64,000 nt of DNA from Scedosporium boydii (taxonomy: Eukaryota > Ascomycota > Sordariomycetes > Microascales > Microascaceae): contig NJFT01000027.1 of assembly GCA_002221725.1 (NCBI GenBank), forward strand, positions 1 to 64,000, read 5' to 3'. The translations under genes were made by a program, and so were the position numbers. The stretch's first letter is position 1. Every line of letters begins with the position of its first letter. The notes below the pieces were generated by a model. It did not search any database. It had not been told where the DNA came from and saw only the letters and a program-made list of their open reading frames with translations. Below, one piece after another: positions 8,881 to 20,357 of this stretch.

Positions 8881-11667
8881 GGGATACCTTGAGGCGGCGG
8901 ATGTGCCTGATTAGCTTGCGGCGTTCCGGGTGTTGAGGGATAGGTATACCCAGTAGGTGATGATGAAGACTGTCCGGCATATAGAGAAGAGCCAGATGCG
9001 GGTTGCTGGGGTTGAGGAGGCGCCAGTTGCTGCCCCGCTTCGTGATATGCTGGCTGGATATCCTGGGGTTGAATCTGATGGGGTAATGTCTGAGGTGATG
9101 TATGGAGAATCGGACTGGATAGTTGAGATCTGGGGCGCCCAATTCTCCATAAAGTAGGCACATCGCACGAATACAACCTCTGGCGCCGCATCCCAGAGAA
9201 GAGTTTCAGCAGCATGGTTGGTTGCAACCTCTCCCTTCAAATAAGTAGGTGTAAAGGATGTTGTTGGAACGGCCGTATATTGAGTTTCATGAGCGGTCAA
9301 CACTGGACCATTCGGCACTGCCTCACCGGTGGCAACGGGTGCAGGTTGATGGGCGTAGTATCCAGCAAGTGGATGAGCCGGAGGCCCTTGGTAATTTGCA
9401 ACTGGCGCCGTCTGATATCCCCCAGTGGATGCAAGTTGGGTAGGCTGGTATCCTCCGGCTGGTGCAGTTTGGGGGACTTGGTAATACCCAGTACTGACTG
9501 CAGGTTGAGAGGAGGGTTGGCATCCCGTCAGCGGCCCATACTGGGGGACGGGGGGCGGCGCCGGGTATGCCTGCGACGTTACAGGCGGAGCATATTGAGC
9601 CTGCCGCGCCGTCGCCGAACCGTACTGAGGGGCCGGGGCAGCGGTGGGTGCGGGGGTCGAGTATGGTGGAGAGGCTGCAGATGGAGAATATGGAACATAT
9701 GGAGGCTGTTGCACCGTCCCCGAACCATACCCATACTAAGGGGTAGGATGTGCTGGCTGGGTGCCATACTGAGAAACAGGAGTCCCTCAACTTCGAACTC
9801 AATGTTTTCTTGATCCAAGGTCGATTCCTGACCACTGCTTCTTACATGTGTTTGGCTGCTAAGATGCTTGCTACTTAACTTAGAATCCCTTGTGAGCAGA
9901 GGCGTTGCAGTGGGTATAGGAGCCCCTTCATTGCCGCTTCCTCCGCTGACAGGAGGTTCCTCTATCATTGAACCTCCAACATGTTGGGTAGAGGATATGC
10001 TACTCCAGAGTTCTAGTTCGACTATGCCTATGACGCTGGTAGATGAAGGCGATATAGGTTCGCCTATACTGACCGAAACCTGGCCGTCCAGAGGCTTGGT
10101 AAGGAGGCTGGCGCCTATATTCAAGGCCTGGGATTCCAAGTCGCTGAAACAATTTACTGCAGTATCCGATGGTGCCATCTAGGATATCTGGTGACTATCT
10201 CTCTGAGGCGTTGCTTCGAAGACACCATCTAGGAATAATACTGAAGTAGCCCTGCTGGAATAATCCTCACTCCCGTCCCAGATACTGTCGTCTTCGGTAC
10301 CACTGTATGGGGAGGAGCTACTAACTGTTAGTGTTGTGCTAATGAATCCTGGAGGAGTTTAATTATAGTCTAGTGCTGAGGTGTTTATAAACTTGCGGTC
10401 GGAGAGTTTAGTGTAATGCTTTGTAGTTGATTTTCAACCAGCTGGTGCCTCTGAGGTGTGGATAGAGTTTGATGTCTGTCTTGCTAGATGTTTAGTTTGT
10501 GTCCTCTTAGTAGGGCAAGATCTAACTCTGTCATCCTGGCTCCCTTCAAAGCTTGATTTGTGTTTCTTTGTTAGGGCCTCTCCAGTACTATAGATCTCTA
10601 TAAGATGGTGCTATAAGTCTTCTACCGAATAGAGCAAGATGGGGCATTCCAAATATAGGTATAGAAGGTAGGCTAAGTCAGGTTGTGCCCGGATATATAC
10701 TAAGATGTATTGGGAAGTATATCGTTGCTAAGCACTTAGGTCCTAGTACTACTTCACCTGTTTACCTATAGGAAGGTCTGTCAGGCCCACGTGGACAGGG
10801 TAGAGTCCTGGACAGGCAGTAGTATTATGAAAGACGATCGGATTATAGCGAAATGGCACTTGTTAGTTATCAATATAGCTCTAGTAATAATTCTACTACT
10901 CCTACTCGCTTGTGATCTAGCTACTACATAGGGAGCAAAATTAGGCAAAGCTATACTTCTTTTTATAATAAGCCTCAGAGCAGTAATATATATACCTCCA
11001 TCTCTTTAGTGCAAGGATACTAGAAAGACATAATAGATTATTAGTGGCGGGGATAATATAGCTTATACATACAGGGTAGTTTTTCTCACCTTTCTATCTC
11101 CATACCACAAAATAGTGCCAGGCAGTAGCCATCTTTTAGTCTTAGGACAGCCTGATATATAACACAGCAGTCACTTATATAAAAAGCCATAAGATCTCAG
11201 AGAGCTGAGATGCCTTCCGCACTCCAAAGTAGCACTCTTAGAAACAAGTTATAACGCAGGCGCTAGCATTCTAGCATCATATAGAGGATTCAAGAGAGAT
11301 GGCTGCAGTGCCAATTACTCTACTCATAAGCCTCACATTTAGTTAGGTATTCTAATGGATAGTTCTACTAGCATTCGCACAACTTACTTTCCTTCAGCTT
11401 TCGCTGTTTTATATAAGCCTGCCCCCTGTCGACCTTACACTGTTCGCACACCTTATCTATAGTGTCTTAGTCTTCGATCTGAAGAGTGAGGCACTCAATT
11501 TCTCACATAAGCCTAATATATTCCTCTTATTTCTCGAGCTTTACCTATTCCTTAGCTAAAAGCTTAAAAGGAATATCAATATTCTATCTCATCGTCGCTA
11601 AGCGAAAGTCTTCTATAAGGTCGTATTAGATATCTATACCCAGGTAACTTACAGCTCCATCGATCAT

Positions 11668-12237
11668 ATTCATCACACCCAAATAATACTTATAAAAAAC
11701 TACCGAATTTTACTAACTTGTAAATACTAAAACTTATTTAATTATATATCCTCTATCTAATTTTAAGTTAGCAAGCTAGGCTAGGTACTAGATAAGATAT
11801 ATTAATCTTATTATTAATCTTAATAAAGATCTCCTAATATAGGGCATGCAAGCCTATACTATCTATAAATCCCGTATATTTTACCTAGCCTAACACCTAG
11901 CGACTCTAGCTATTTAAACTTCTAGATTTCTTTTTCAGCCTATATATAACCCATTCTAGAAATACTAGCTTATCTAGTATACTCTTCTCCTACTCTATAA
12001 CTTAATAGTTTTAGCCCTTTAATAAAATAAGCTTAAGGATATCTTTAAAAATAGAGTTACTTTTAAGTACCTTAGATAAAATGATATTAACTAACTAGAA
12101 AAGTATTAGCTATATATAAAGAGGTAATAAACCTAGCCTTAATAATATCTTTTTAAGTATTATATATTCTAGCTTAGGTAATAATTAATAATATAATAAA
12201 TTACTTTAAAAATATTATATTACTTACTATTTCTTAA
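11668..12237. other. AT-rich flank of the nested repeat block
   Basis: The sequence is strongly AT-rich, with stop codons in all frames and no gene. It ends in CTTAA, the left target duplication of the outer Gypsy element, so it is the pre-insertion neighbour of 45,485 onward. It appears RIP-mutated itself, so it may belong to an older repeat. Confidence 0.6.
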
Positions 12238-12682
12238 TATCACGACATAGCCGCGACCAGGTCACGAGGAAGCGGTGTAACACGGCAGAATTATAAGTTA
12301 CGTAGTCGCCTTTACTAAGAAATAACTAATTAGTTACCTCTAGAAGTAACTAATCAATCGCAACCTAAAACAAATAGATAATCGACTTAAGGATTGATTA
12401 AATAATTAAGTAAAAACTTAATTAAATAAGATAAAAGACTAAAGATAGATAGAAAAAGTGTCTATATAAAACTACAATATCTCCTACTAATTTAATTATC
12501 TTCTAAACTTTTTAATAGTTAATATAAATAATACCTATACTCTATACTTATATATATACTCTCAATACTAATTACTATAAATACTACTTAACTACCTTAC
12601 TTACCCCTAAACAGGGCTCTACTATCCTAGTACTTACCTATTCTATTAATTAGCTAGAATCTAAAATATTAAGATTATAATA
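12238..12682 (+). repeat. Left LTR of the outer Gypsy element
   Basis: 445 bases, starting TATCACGACATAGCC and ending GATTATAATA. The first 60 bases keep CpG-rich sequence (GCCGCGACC), whereas the equivalent right-LTR start at 32,577 is almost entirely converted to A/T. It is the same LTR family, in reverse orientation, as the LTRs at 12849, 19915, 37590 and 44920. Confidence 0.8.
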
Positions 12683-12848
12683 TATTAACTACTTCTATTT
12701 AGTAAATAATCCTATCTAATAATATACTAACTATAAAATAATATATTAACTATTAAAAGAAATATTATTTTTATAGAAGATATAAAGAAGGCCTATATAA
12801 CTCTCTAGAAGGAAAAAGACTAGCTTAAGGCTAAGAAATAATAACTAG

Positions 12849-13286
12849 TATTATAATCCTAATACTATAGGTTTCAGCTAATCAATAGGATAGGAAGGTG
12901 CTAGGATAGCAGGGGCCTGTTTAGGGATAAGCGAGGCGATCGAGTAGTATTTATAATAATAAGTACTGAGAGTACGTATATAAGTGTAGGGTGTAGATAT
13001 TACTTACATTAACTACTAAAGAGTCTAGAAGATAACTAGACTAGTAAAAGACATCGTAGCTTTATATAAACACTTCTTCTATCTATCTTCAGTTCCTTAT
13101 TGTAGTTGATCGAGTCCTTGCTTAATCGCCCAGTCGATCCTTGGTTCGACTAGCTGGTCGGTCGGATGGTCGTCTAACCAACTTGTCGGACGTTATGCCG
13201 CCCGATTCTATGACTAAGCTGTTTTAATTCTACTGTCCTAGCTTACCGCCTAGCTTACGTGATGTAGCTGTGGCCAGCTTATAACA
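12849..13286 (-). repeat. Left LTR of inner Gypsy element 1
   Basis: 438 bases, reading TATTATAATCC...TATAACA on the + strand. Compared with the right LTR it carries mainly C-to-T changes on the + strand (TAATCCTAATAC against CAATCCTAACAC), while its Gs are largely preserved. Confidence 0.85.
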
Positions 13287-13949
13287 CGATTTCCCCTCTC
13301 CCTTGGTCTTTGTCCTTAAAGACCTATTAGTTCCTTGTATAGCTTCCTTCTTTTCTCTTTTCGCTTATAAGTTCTCCCTTACTTTTTTAATTATGCTTAA
13401 CTATGTCTCTAAATCCCGCTTGGGGGTTATAACTTTTCAAATCAATTATAATCGTCTTACTTAAACTATAGATAACATTCTTTTTAAGTAATATCCTTTT
13501 AAGATACCTAAGTATACTTCTTATTTTAATACAAAAACTCCTTGGGACTATATAGTTTGTAAGGGGTAGTCTTAGTATAATAGCTATATTTACCTTAAAT
13601 ATCTAAACTATAACACTGGGGGCGTTATAGATTCAGCTTATAAGTCCTATCCTTCCTCGGGTTCTTTGTTACTAGTACTAACCTCCTTAGTTAATCGCCT
13701 AGAATAAAAATAAGCCTGTTTAGAGTGCGAAAAATAGAAGGCGGAGGAGGAGGTAGAGAAGGCCCTAGAAGCCTTTTAGGCTACCTCTTCTAAGGTTTGT
13801 TGCCTATATAGGGAGGAGGAGCTCTATAGGAAAAGAGCCCTAGAAATTATCAGGTTAGGGATGGAGTAAGTAGTTGAGGAGGATATTATAGAGAACGCTA
13901 CTTCCCCTATCCCTAAGCTGGAGATTAATTAAAGCTTGCTAATAGATCT

Positions 13950-16900
13950 GTTACTACTAGATCTCTTAGCTTTATTAGGTTCCTCTAGTAGTAGTCTATA
14001 AGGAGTTGTAAGCTCTTTATTAAATATTTAATAAGTTCCTAGGTATTATTACTTTCTTTATAGTTTTTCTATTTAACTAAATACTTAATAGTTCCTTTAT
14101 TATTTTATAAGTTAATAATCCTTTCTACTTTAAAGATTCTTTATTCTTTAGCTTTAAGCTAGACTGATTTTCCTAATAGTATACTTTCGTAGGCTAGTTC
14201 TAGTAGTACTATATAGAATACTAGGTAGTTGTCTATACCTTCTAATAGGTCTAACTTGTAGTTAACTTTTAAAACTTTTCTTTTAACTAGGAAAAATCCT
14301 AGTTTTTAGTAATCGAATTTATCACTTAGTCTTATTATTTTAATTTAAGGGTCCCTAGTTCCTAGTTTCTTTCATAGTAACTAGACCTTGCTTCCCCTCT
14401 TAAGGGTTAGTCCCTTAAGCTACTTACTATTAGCATAGTACTTTATCCTTTACTAAATAAATTATAATTCTTCTTTTAACTACTTATATAATTCCTTTAT
14501 TTTATCTACTATAAGAATTACTTATTCTACTTATATCTTTATACTTATAAGCTCAAATCCTGTCCTAGGTTTAATACTATAGTTTACGTAAAATAGTAAT
14601 ATCTTAAAGCTTTCTAATATATTAGTATTATAGGCTTTCTAAGCTAGGGGTAGTAGTAATACCTAGTTGTCTTATTTCTAGTTAACATAATACCATAGAT
14701 ATATCTTAAGCATTTAATTTATTTATTCTACCTACCCTTGTATTTCTAGGTAATAGGTAGTAGATAGTTTATAATTAATTCCTATTCTATCTAATAAACT
14801 TTACTAGAAGTAGGAAATAAATACTCTACCTCTATCTAAGTTAACTTCTTTTAGTAGGTTATAGTTTACTACTACAGTTTACAGAAACAATTCCGCAAAT
14901 TATAGTACTTTTATAGATTTATTACAGAGCATAAAGTAAGCATACTTCATTAGCCTATCAATTACTACTATAATACTATTATATCTAACCCCTATAGCTA
15001 GGTCTCTTAACTTTAGTAGTTTGATAATAAAGTCGATAACGATTTTCTACTATAGTACCTCTAATACTAGCATAGGTTGCAGTTGTCTATATAGCTTATA
15101 TAGCCAATTCTTATTTTTTCTACACTAAGGGCATTTAGCTATAACCTTAATAGTTACCTTCTTAAGGTATAGAATAGAGTACTCCTTTAATACCTTTTCT
15201 ATAATTTTCGTAATTCCTAGGTACTTATTATATAGTACTTTATAGATTACTTAGATAAATCTTTCTACTAGGTTTAAGGACACTATTATCTATATTTATT
15301 CTTAGGTCTATATTTAGTCTTATAGTCCGAGGTCTATATAGTAGTTCTTAATTTCCTTTATAATTAGGTTAACCTATTATATCTAATACTCTACAACTAA
15401 CTACTACAGGTTTCCTTCTTTATTATAGTAAAAGAGGGTACCTATCTCTTTAAATACTTTCTAAAAGTAGTCCGGTCTCCAGCTAAAAATATTAGCTCTT
15501 CCGTTTTCCTTTCCTTTAATATATATAATCCTAAAGTTATACTCAGACAATTCTTCTACCTATTACATTTATTATCAATTAAGTTTCTTTATTATAGTAA
15601 ACCTTATAAAATTCTTATAATTAAAGTATACTATAATTAGATACTTAACTCTAGCAAGGTAGTGTCTCTATTCCTTAAATGCTTTAATAATAGCTATTAA
15701 TTCCTTATTAGGGATAGTATAATATAATTTAAATCTATTAAGTTTCTTTAATATAAATACTACTAGGTAAAGTTTACTATCCTCATCTCACTATCCTAAT
15801 TACATACCTAGTCTATAATCTAATATATCAGTTTCTATTTTAAATAGTTTCAATAGGTCTACTAAGTAAAATATAGGTTATTTATATACTAATTACTTAG
15901 CTTCCTAAAATGCTTTCTATTCTTCTAGTCTCTATTAAAATAATTTATTCTTCTTAGTAAGTTCTATAAGGGCTCATATACAAGTACTATAGCCTCCTAA
16001 AAACTTTCTATAAAAGTTAAAGAATCTAAAAAATCCTCTTACTTCTATAATATTAATTAATACTAGCTATTCTAAGATAGCTTTAACCTTCGATTCTTAC
16101 ATTTAGACCTTCTTAGGTTAGATTATATATCTAAAAAAGTCTACTTACTACTTATAAAATTCGCACTTAGCTAGTTCTACTAATAGTTTTATATCTTACA
16201 GCTTCTAGAAGACTTTATATATATATTCCCTATACTCTTCTAGTATTTTCAAGAAGATAAAAACATTATTAAAATATACTACTATAAAGTAGTCTAAGTA
16301 TTTTTATAGGACATAGTTAATTATTATCTAAAAGCTTATAGGGGTATTTATTAATCTAAAAAATATAACTAAGTACTTAAAGTACCTAAAGCATGTCCTA
16401 AAGGCAGTCTTCTACTTATTACCTTCCTTAATATAAATTAAGTTATATACTCCTCTTAAGTCCAGAATCATAAACTACTACGCTTCTTAGAGCATGTCCT
16501 ATAGTTCTAAAATAAATAGTAGTAAATATCAGTTTTTAATAGTGATTTCATTAAGTTACTAATAGTCTATATACATTTATAGTTCACCATTCTTCTTAGG
16601 TACCTAGAGGATTAAATATCCTACTAGTAATATCAAGGGTCTAATATATCCCTTCTTTAATATCTTTACTATATAATCTCTTAATACTTGCCATTACATT
16701 TCAGTAAAATTATAAATAAATATAAACTTCGGTTAAGTACCTTCTTTTAATAATATCTCATAGTCCTACTAGCTATATTCTAATAGTCTAGTGTCTAATT
16801 CTTTAGTAAATACTTTACTATACTTCTAATATTCCTTAGGTATATACTATAGCATTTCTTCTACTGGCAGTATAACTTTAAAGATTATTATAACTCTTAT

Positions 16901-17420
16901 TATATATACTTGCTTATATTTTCTTCCCTTTAATAGGTAATTTAAATCTTTTATAGTAAGCACTTTAAAGTAAATTATTATTCTAAAAGCTCTTAGCTTA
17001 CTTAAAAATAACTCTTCTAGTTAATACTACTTAGTAGCTAAGTTATTTCCTAGGCCTCGCTTAGTCTCATTCTAAGTAAACTAATTAGTTACTTAATTAA
17101 TCTATAAATTCCTTATTTACAGCTATAAAATCCCTAGTATAATAAAGTGTCTAGTAGTTTTAGTAATATTAAAAGAAACGTAGTTAACTCTTCCTACGAT
17201 ATAAATATAGAAGTACACGGTCTCCATACTAACTACTCCACCTTCATAATCTACTAGCGTTCCATCATATACGTTTAGGATATATAGCTAATACTTTTCT
17301 ACTTATAGTAATTCTAACTAGTTAATAATAATTAAGGAAATAAAGTTCCCTTATGCTCTACTATCTACTAAAGCCTAGAACTCTCATCTAGCTAGGGTAA
17401 TAGATACCTTTAAATAATAG
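13950..17420 (-). pseudogene. Gypsy element 1 pol remains
   Basis: From high to low coordinates: an aspartic-protease motif near 17,340-17,395 (LVDS followed by NFIS), reverse transcriptase at about 16,700-16,150, with a decayed FxYLVxPFxLxNxPxxF block near 16,320-16,400 and the YxDD active site near 16,265-16,290 with both Asp codons changed to Asn, then RNase H and integrase-like stretches, and a chromodomain near 14,100-13,960. All parts carry RIP-type stop codons. It is non-functional and useful only as a family marker; the chromodomain places it in the chromovirus branch of Ty3/Gypsy. Confidence 0.75.
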
Positions 17421-18929
17421 ATCTACTGTCCTTCTATAATATTTATTTCTCTTATTTCTTAACTAAGTCCAGGTCCTATCATTCTTATAACTTCTTCTAT
17501 AACTAATATTAAACTCCTATATTATAGTCTTTATAAGCTAGCCATCTATTATTAAAGCCTCTTAATTTCTTATTACTATTTTTATTGCTATCTATTTAAT
17601 TCTAGTATTTCTTATAAGTAATTAACTAAGTTCTAAGCGAGTTCGAGTTATTTATTTATTTCTTCCTAGAGTTCTTTACGAAGGTTCTCTAGTCCTATAA
17701 GGTCTATTTGGCCTTTAAAGAGGCACACTCGCTCTTCTAGTTCTTCTAAAAACTTTTCCCTTAGCTCTTTTTCTTCTTCTAGTTCCTAGACTTATTACTA
17801 AAGTTTTTAAATTTCCTTTCATCATTTCTTATTATTTTAAAAGCCTTCTTCTTCTATATTATTAACCCTTATATTAAGGTCGGCTTTATTAAAGATAATA
17901 TAGTAAAGATCGTCAATTTATTTCTAAAGGTCGATGAAGTCTAACATGACATTGTCTAACTTCTTATTATAATATTAATTAAGTCTCTTATAGAGTATTC
18001 AGCTTCTGCTGGTGCCTCTATACTAGGTAAAGGGGGCTTCCCCCTTAGCTACTTCCCTTTAGTTTATTTATTATTCTCTTATAGATTACTTCTACTACTC
18101 CTATATTTTATTATCTAGGTCCTATATACTATAATAAATGTCTAAGTCCTTGGTTACTACTTCTATTCTTATATCGGTTTTCTCGGTCTTCCTTTATACT
18201 TTATATACTTCCTAATCCTTCTATTCTTCTTTATTTAATAGATATAAATAGTTTTTCTATCTTAAAGCTTCTACATAATATTCCTATTATTTAGTTAAGC
18301 TCTATAGATCCTTAAAGCACTAAGCTACCTTGTACTCTAGTTATTTATAGTTAAAATCTTCCTTTACAATCTTAAAGATCTACTAGATTACTTCCTTCTC
18401 TAGGTTTTTAATAATCTCCCTAAGTACTTATCTTTCTTCTTCTTCTTTAAACGCATTATAGTAGCTAATTAGGAAGTTCTTAAACTATTCTTCTTGTTCC
18501 TAGATAGTTTAAACTATTTATTACTCCTAATACTACTTCTCTAGGTTTTATTAATATATAAACTACTATAGTAATCTAAGCATCTAATAATACTATTTAT
18601 AAACCTTATTATAGTATTCTTTATAAAATAAGTCCTTGCTAGTAAAGATATTAAACTTCTTTAAAAATTCTTCCTTAATCTCCTAGATTTATTCTATAAT
18701 TCCTAAAATCTTAACTACTTCTTCTTATTTTATTATTCTAAACATTTATAGCTTCTTTAAGTAATAGCTAGCCCTATCCTTATCACTTTAATAGGTAACA
18801 TAATTATCATTATAATATATAATCTACAACAAGGATTTATAGTCAATAATACTAGCTCCTAGCTGTTAAGTTTTTCCCTCTAGCATAAACTTAAACCTAG
18901 ATTTCTTCTTATTTAGCTATTCGTATCCC

Positions 18930-19855
18930 GGCTTAGGCTTGTACCTTATTCAGCATTCCCTTACGTAGTAGCCATAACGTCCGCATTTGTAGCATTTCCC
19001 TACCTTTTCTTTAAGTCTCTTAAGAGAAGCTTATTTCGCGGTACTAGTACTAAGCTCCATAGGTCCTACGTAGGTTCCCCATGCAGTGGTCTTATAAGCA
19101 ATCTTTTTCTTAATATAGAATTACCCTTGTCCTCATTTTTCCATACGTCGTTCATATTATCGATCGTCGATATATACTACCATAGCGATATATTCAGACA
19201 GATCTCCTAGTCGATCCATTTTATATAGTTCGTCCTTAACTTCGTCCTTGAGTCCAGCGTAGAACCAGGCCATTAGGAACTTATCTTCCCAATCGAGATA
19301 AGATACTACCTATCGAAACTTAGTAGCATACTAGGAAGCAGCTCCCTTTTACTACAGGTTCTCAAGTCGTCATTCATTAGCTTATTCTTTATCTAGGTCA
19401 CTAAAGGCGCCCTTCAAGGCTTGCTCGAAGTCCTTATATTTCCTAAAAAGCTTTCAGGTTTCTTTATCCTAGTTCCTACTTAAGGAATTCTCTAAATAGT
19501 CTCTTATCTAAAATTCAAACTAAGCTAGGGCATCCCCAATAAGGAATATAGCAATAGTAAGCACCTAGTCCTCCTCCCTATTAAAATTAAAGTAATAGTA
19601 TAAAAGATAGGCTTAAGCCTACATTAAAAATCCTCGGAGCACTCCCTTCTTTCTATTATAGGGCTCAGGAGGCGGGATCTTATATCAAGGGTAAGTAACC
19701 TAATCCTCTAGATACTTGATTCGGTCATTACTAGTAGATAGTTTATCCTCAAGTTGCTATTTTTCAGCCTCAAGCTATTCTTTTTCCTTAATAAAAACTA
19801 TATAAGCTTTCTTTATATCTTCTATAGAAGTAGTGCTTCCCTTAGCGGTCGACAT
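18930..19855 (-). pseudogene. Gypsy element 1 gag remains
   Basis: A gag reading frame starts at ATG 19855 (MSTAKGSTTS..) and keeps the capsid-type hydrophobic and tryptophan pattern typical of Ty3/Gypsy gag. It ends in a CCHC zinc knuckle at about 19,005-18,933 whose Cys residues survive but whose His is now Tyr. About 20 TAG/TGA codons interrupt it, almost all where Trp or Gln is expected. Confidence 0.8.
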
Positions 19856-19914
19856 ATTGTTCATAGTTAGTATACTACTAGATAGGGTCACTTACTAAAC
19901 AGGAGTAGTCAACG

Positions 19915-20352
19915 TATTACAATCCTAACACTACAGGTTTCGGCTAATCAATAAAATAAGAAAGTACTAGGATAGCAGGGGCCTATTTAGAGATAAGCAA
20001 AGTAATCGAGTAATATTTACAATAATAAGTACTAAGAGTACATATATAAGTATAGGGTGTAGATGTTACTTGCATTAACTACTAAAGAGTCTAGAAGATA
20101 ACTAAACTAGTAGGAAACATCGTAGCTTTATATAAACACTTCTTCCATCCGTCTTCAGTTCCTTATCGTAGTCGATCAAGTCCTTACTCGATCGCCCAGT
20201 CGATCCTTAGTTCGACCAGCCGGTCGGTCAGATGGTCGTCCGACCGACTCGTCGGACGTCATACCGCCCGATTCCATAACTAAGCTATTTCAATTCTACC
20301 GTCCTGGCTCACCGCCCGGCTCACGTGATATAGCCGTGGCCAGCTCATGACA
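19915..20352 (-). repeat. Right LTR of inner Gypsy element 1
   Basis: 438 bases, TATTACAATCC...CATGACA. It keeps Cs that are T in the left LTR but shows G-to-A changes where the left LTR keeps G. Its last 200 bases retain many CpG sites (TCGTCCGACCGACTCGTCGG). Confidence 0.85.
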
Positions 20353-20357
20353 ACTAG

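Larger units (their letters stand above)
6630..11667 (-). pseudogene. RIP-damaged relic of a large conserved fungal protein gene
   Basis: About 5 kb of minus-strand sequence reads as one multi-part fungal protein. From 11667 down come a coiled-coil, Cys-bearing head (CEQC, LCECW), a block with YIDN, PFRYNPIVFHN, LYPVHVGLTDLPIGKQVK and LAYLLYLYLECPILLYSVEDL (about 10,900-10,600), a Ser/Thr-rich part, a long Pro/Gln/Tyr-rich part (9,780-8,350) with a possible WW-like stretch near 9,150-9,200, and then a Cys-rich region (GPPREIPPWCLTDIV, RFCAACYKDCL, FAICKLYYEAG, CTICPLC). It ends ELETTWKAVE at 6630. I recall this arrangement from conserved fungal proteins of unknown function, some annotated 'integral membrane protein'; that is memory, not a search. 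It is broken by about 30 in-frame stops, nearly all TAG/TAA/TGA at expected Gln, Trp or Arg positions, and by frame changes near 10,980, 9,795 and 9,200. Confidence 0.7.
12849..20352 (-). mobile_element. Inner Gypsy element 1 (7.5 kb)
   Basis: This Ty3/Gypsy-type element lies on the minus strand, inserted in the gag region of the outer element. LTRs are 12849-13286 and 19915-20352 (438 bases each), and the target duplication ACTAG is perfect (12844-12848 and 20353-20357). Coding remains run right to left: gag, zinc knuckle, protease, reverse transcriptase, integrase region, chromodomain. The host gag frame resumes at 20358 exactly where it was cut. The element is full length but dead: stop codons stand at most Trp and Gln positions. 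Confidence 0.9.
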
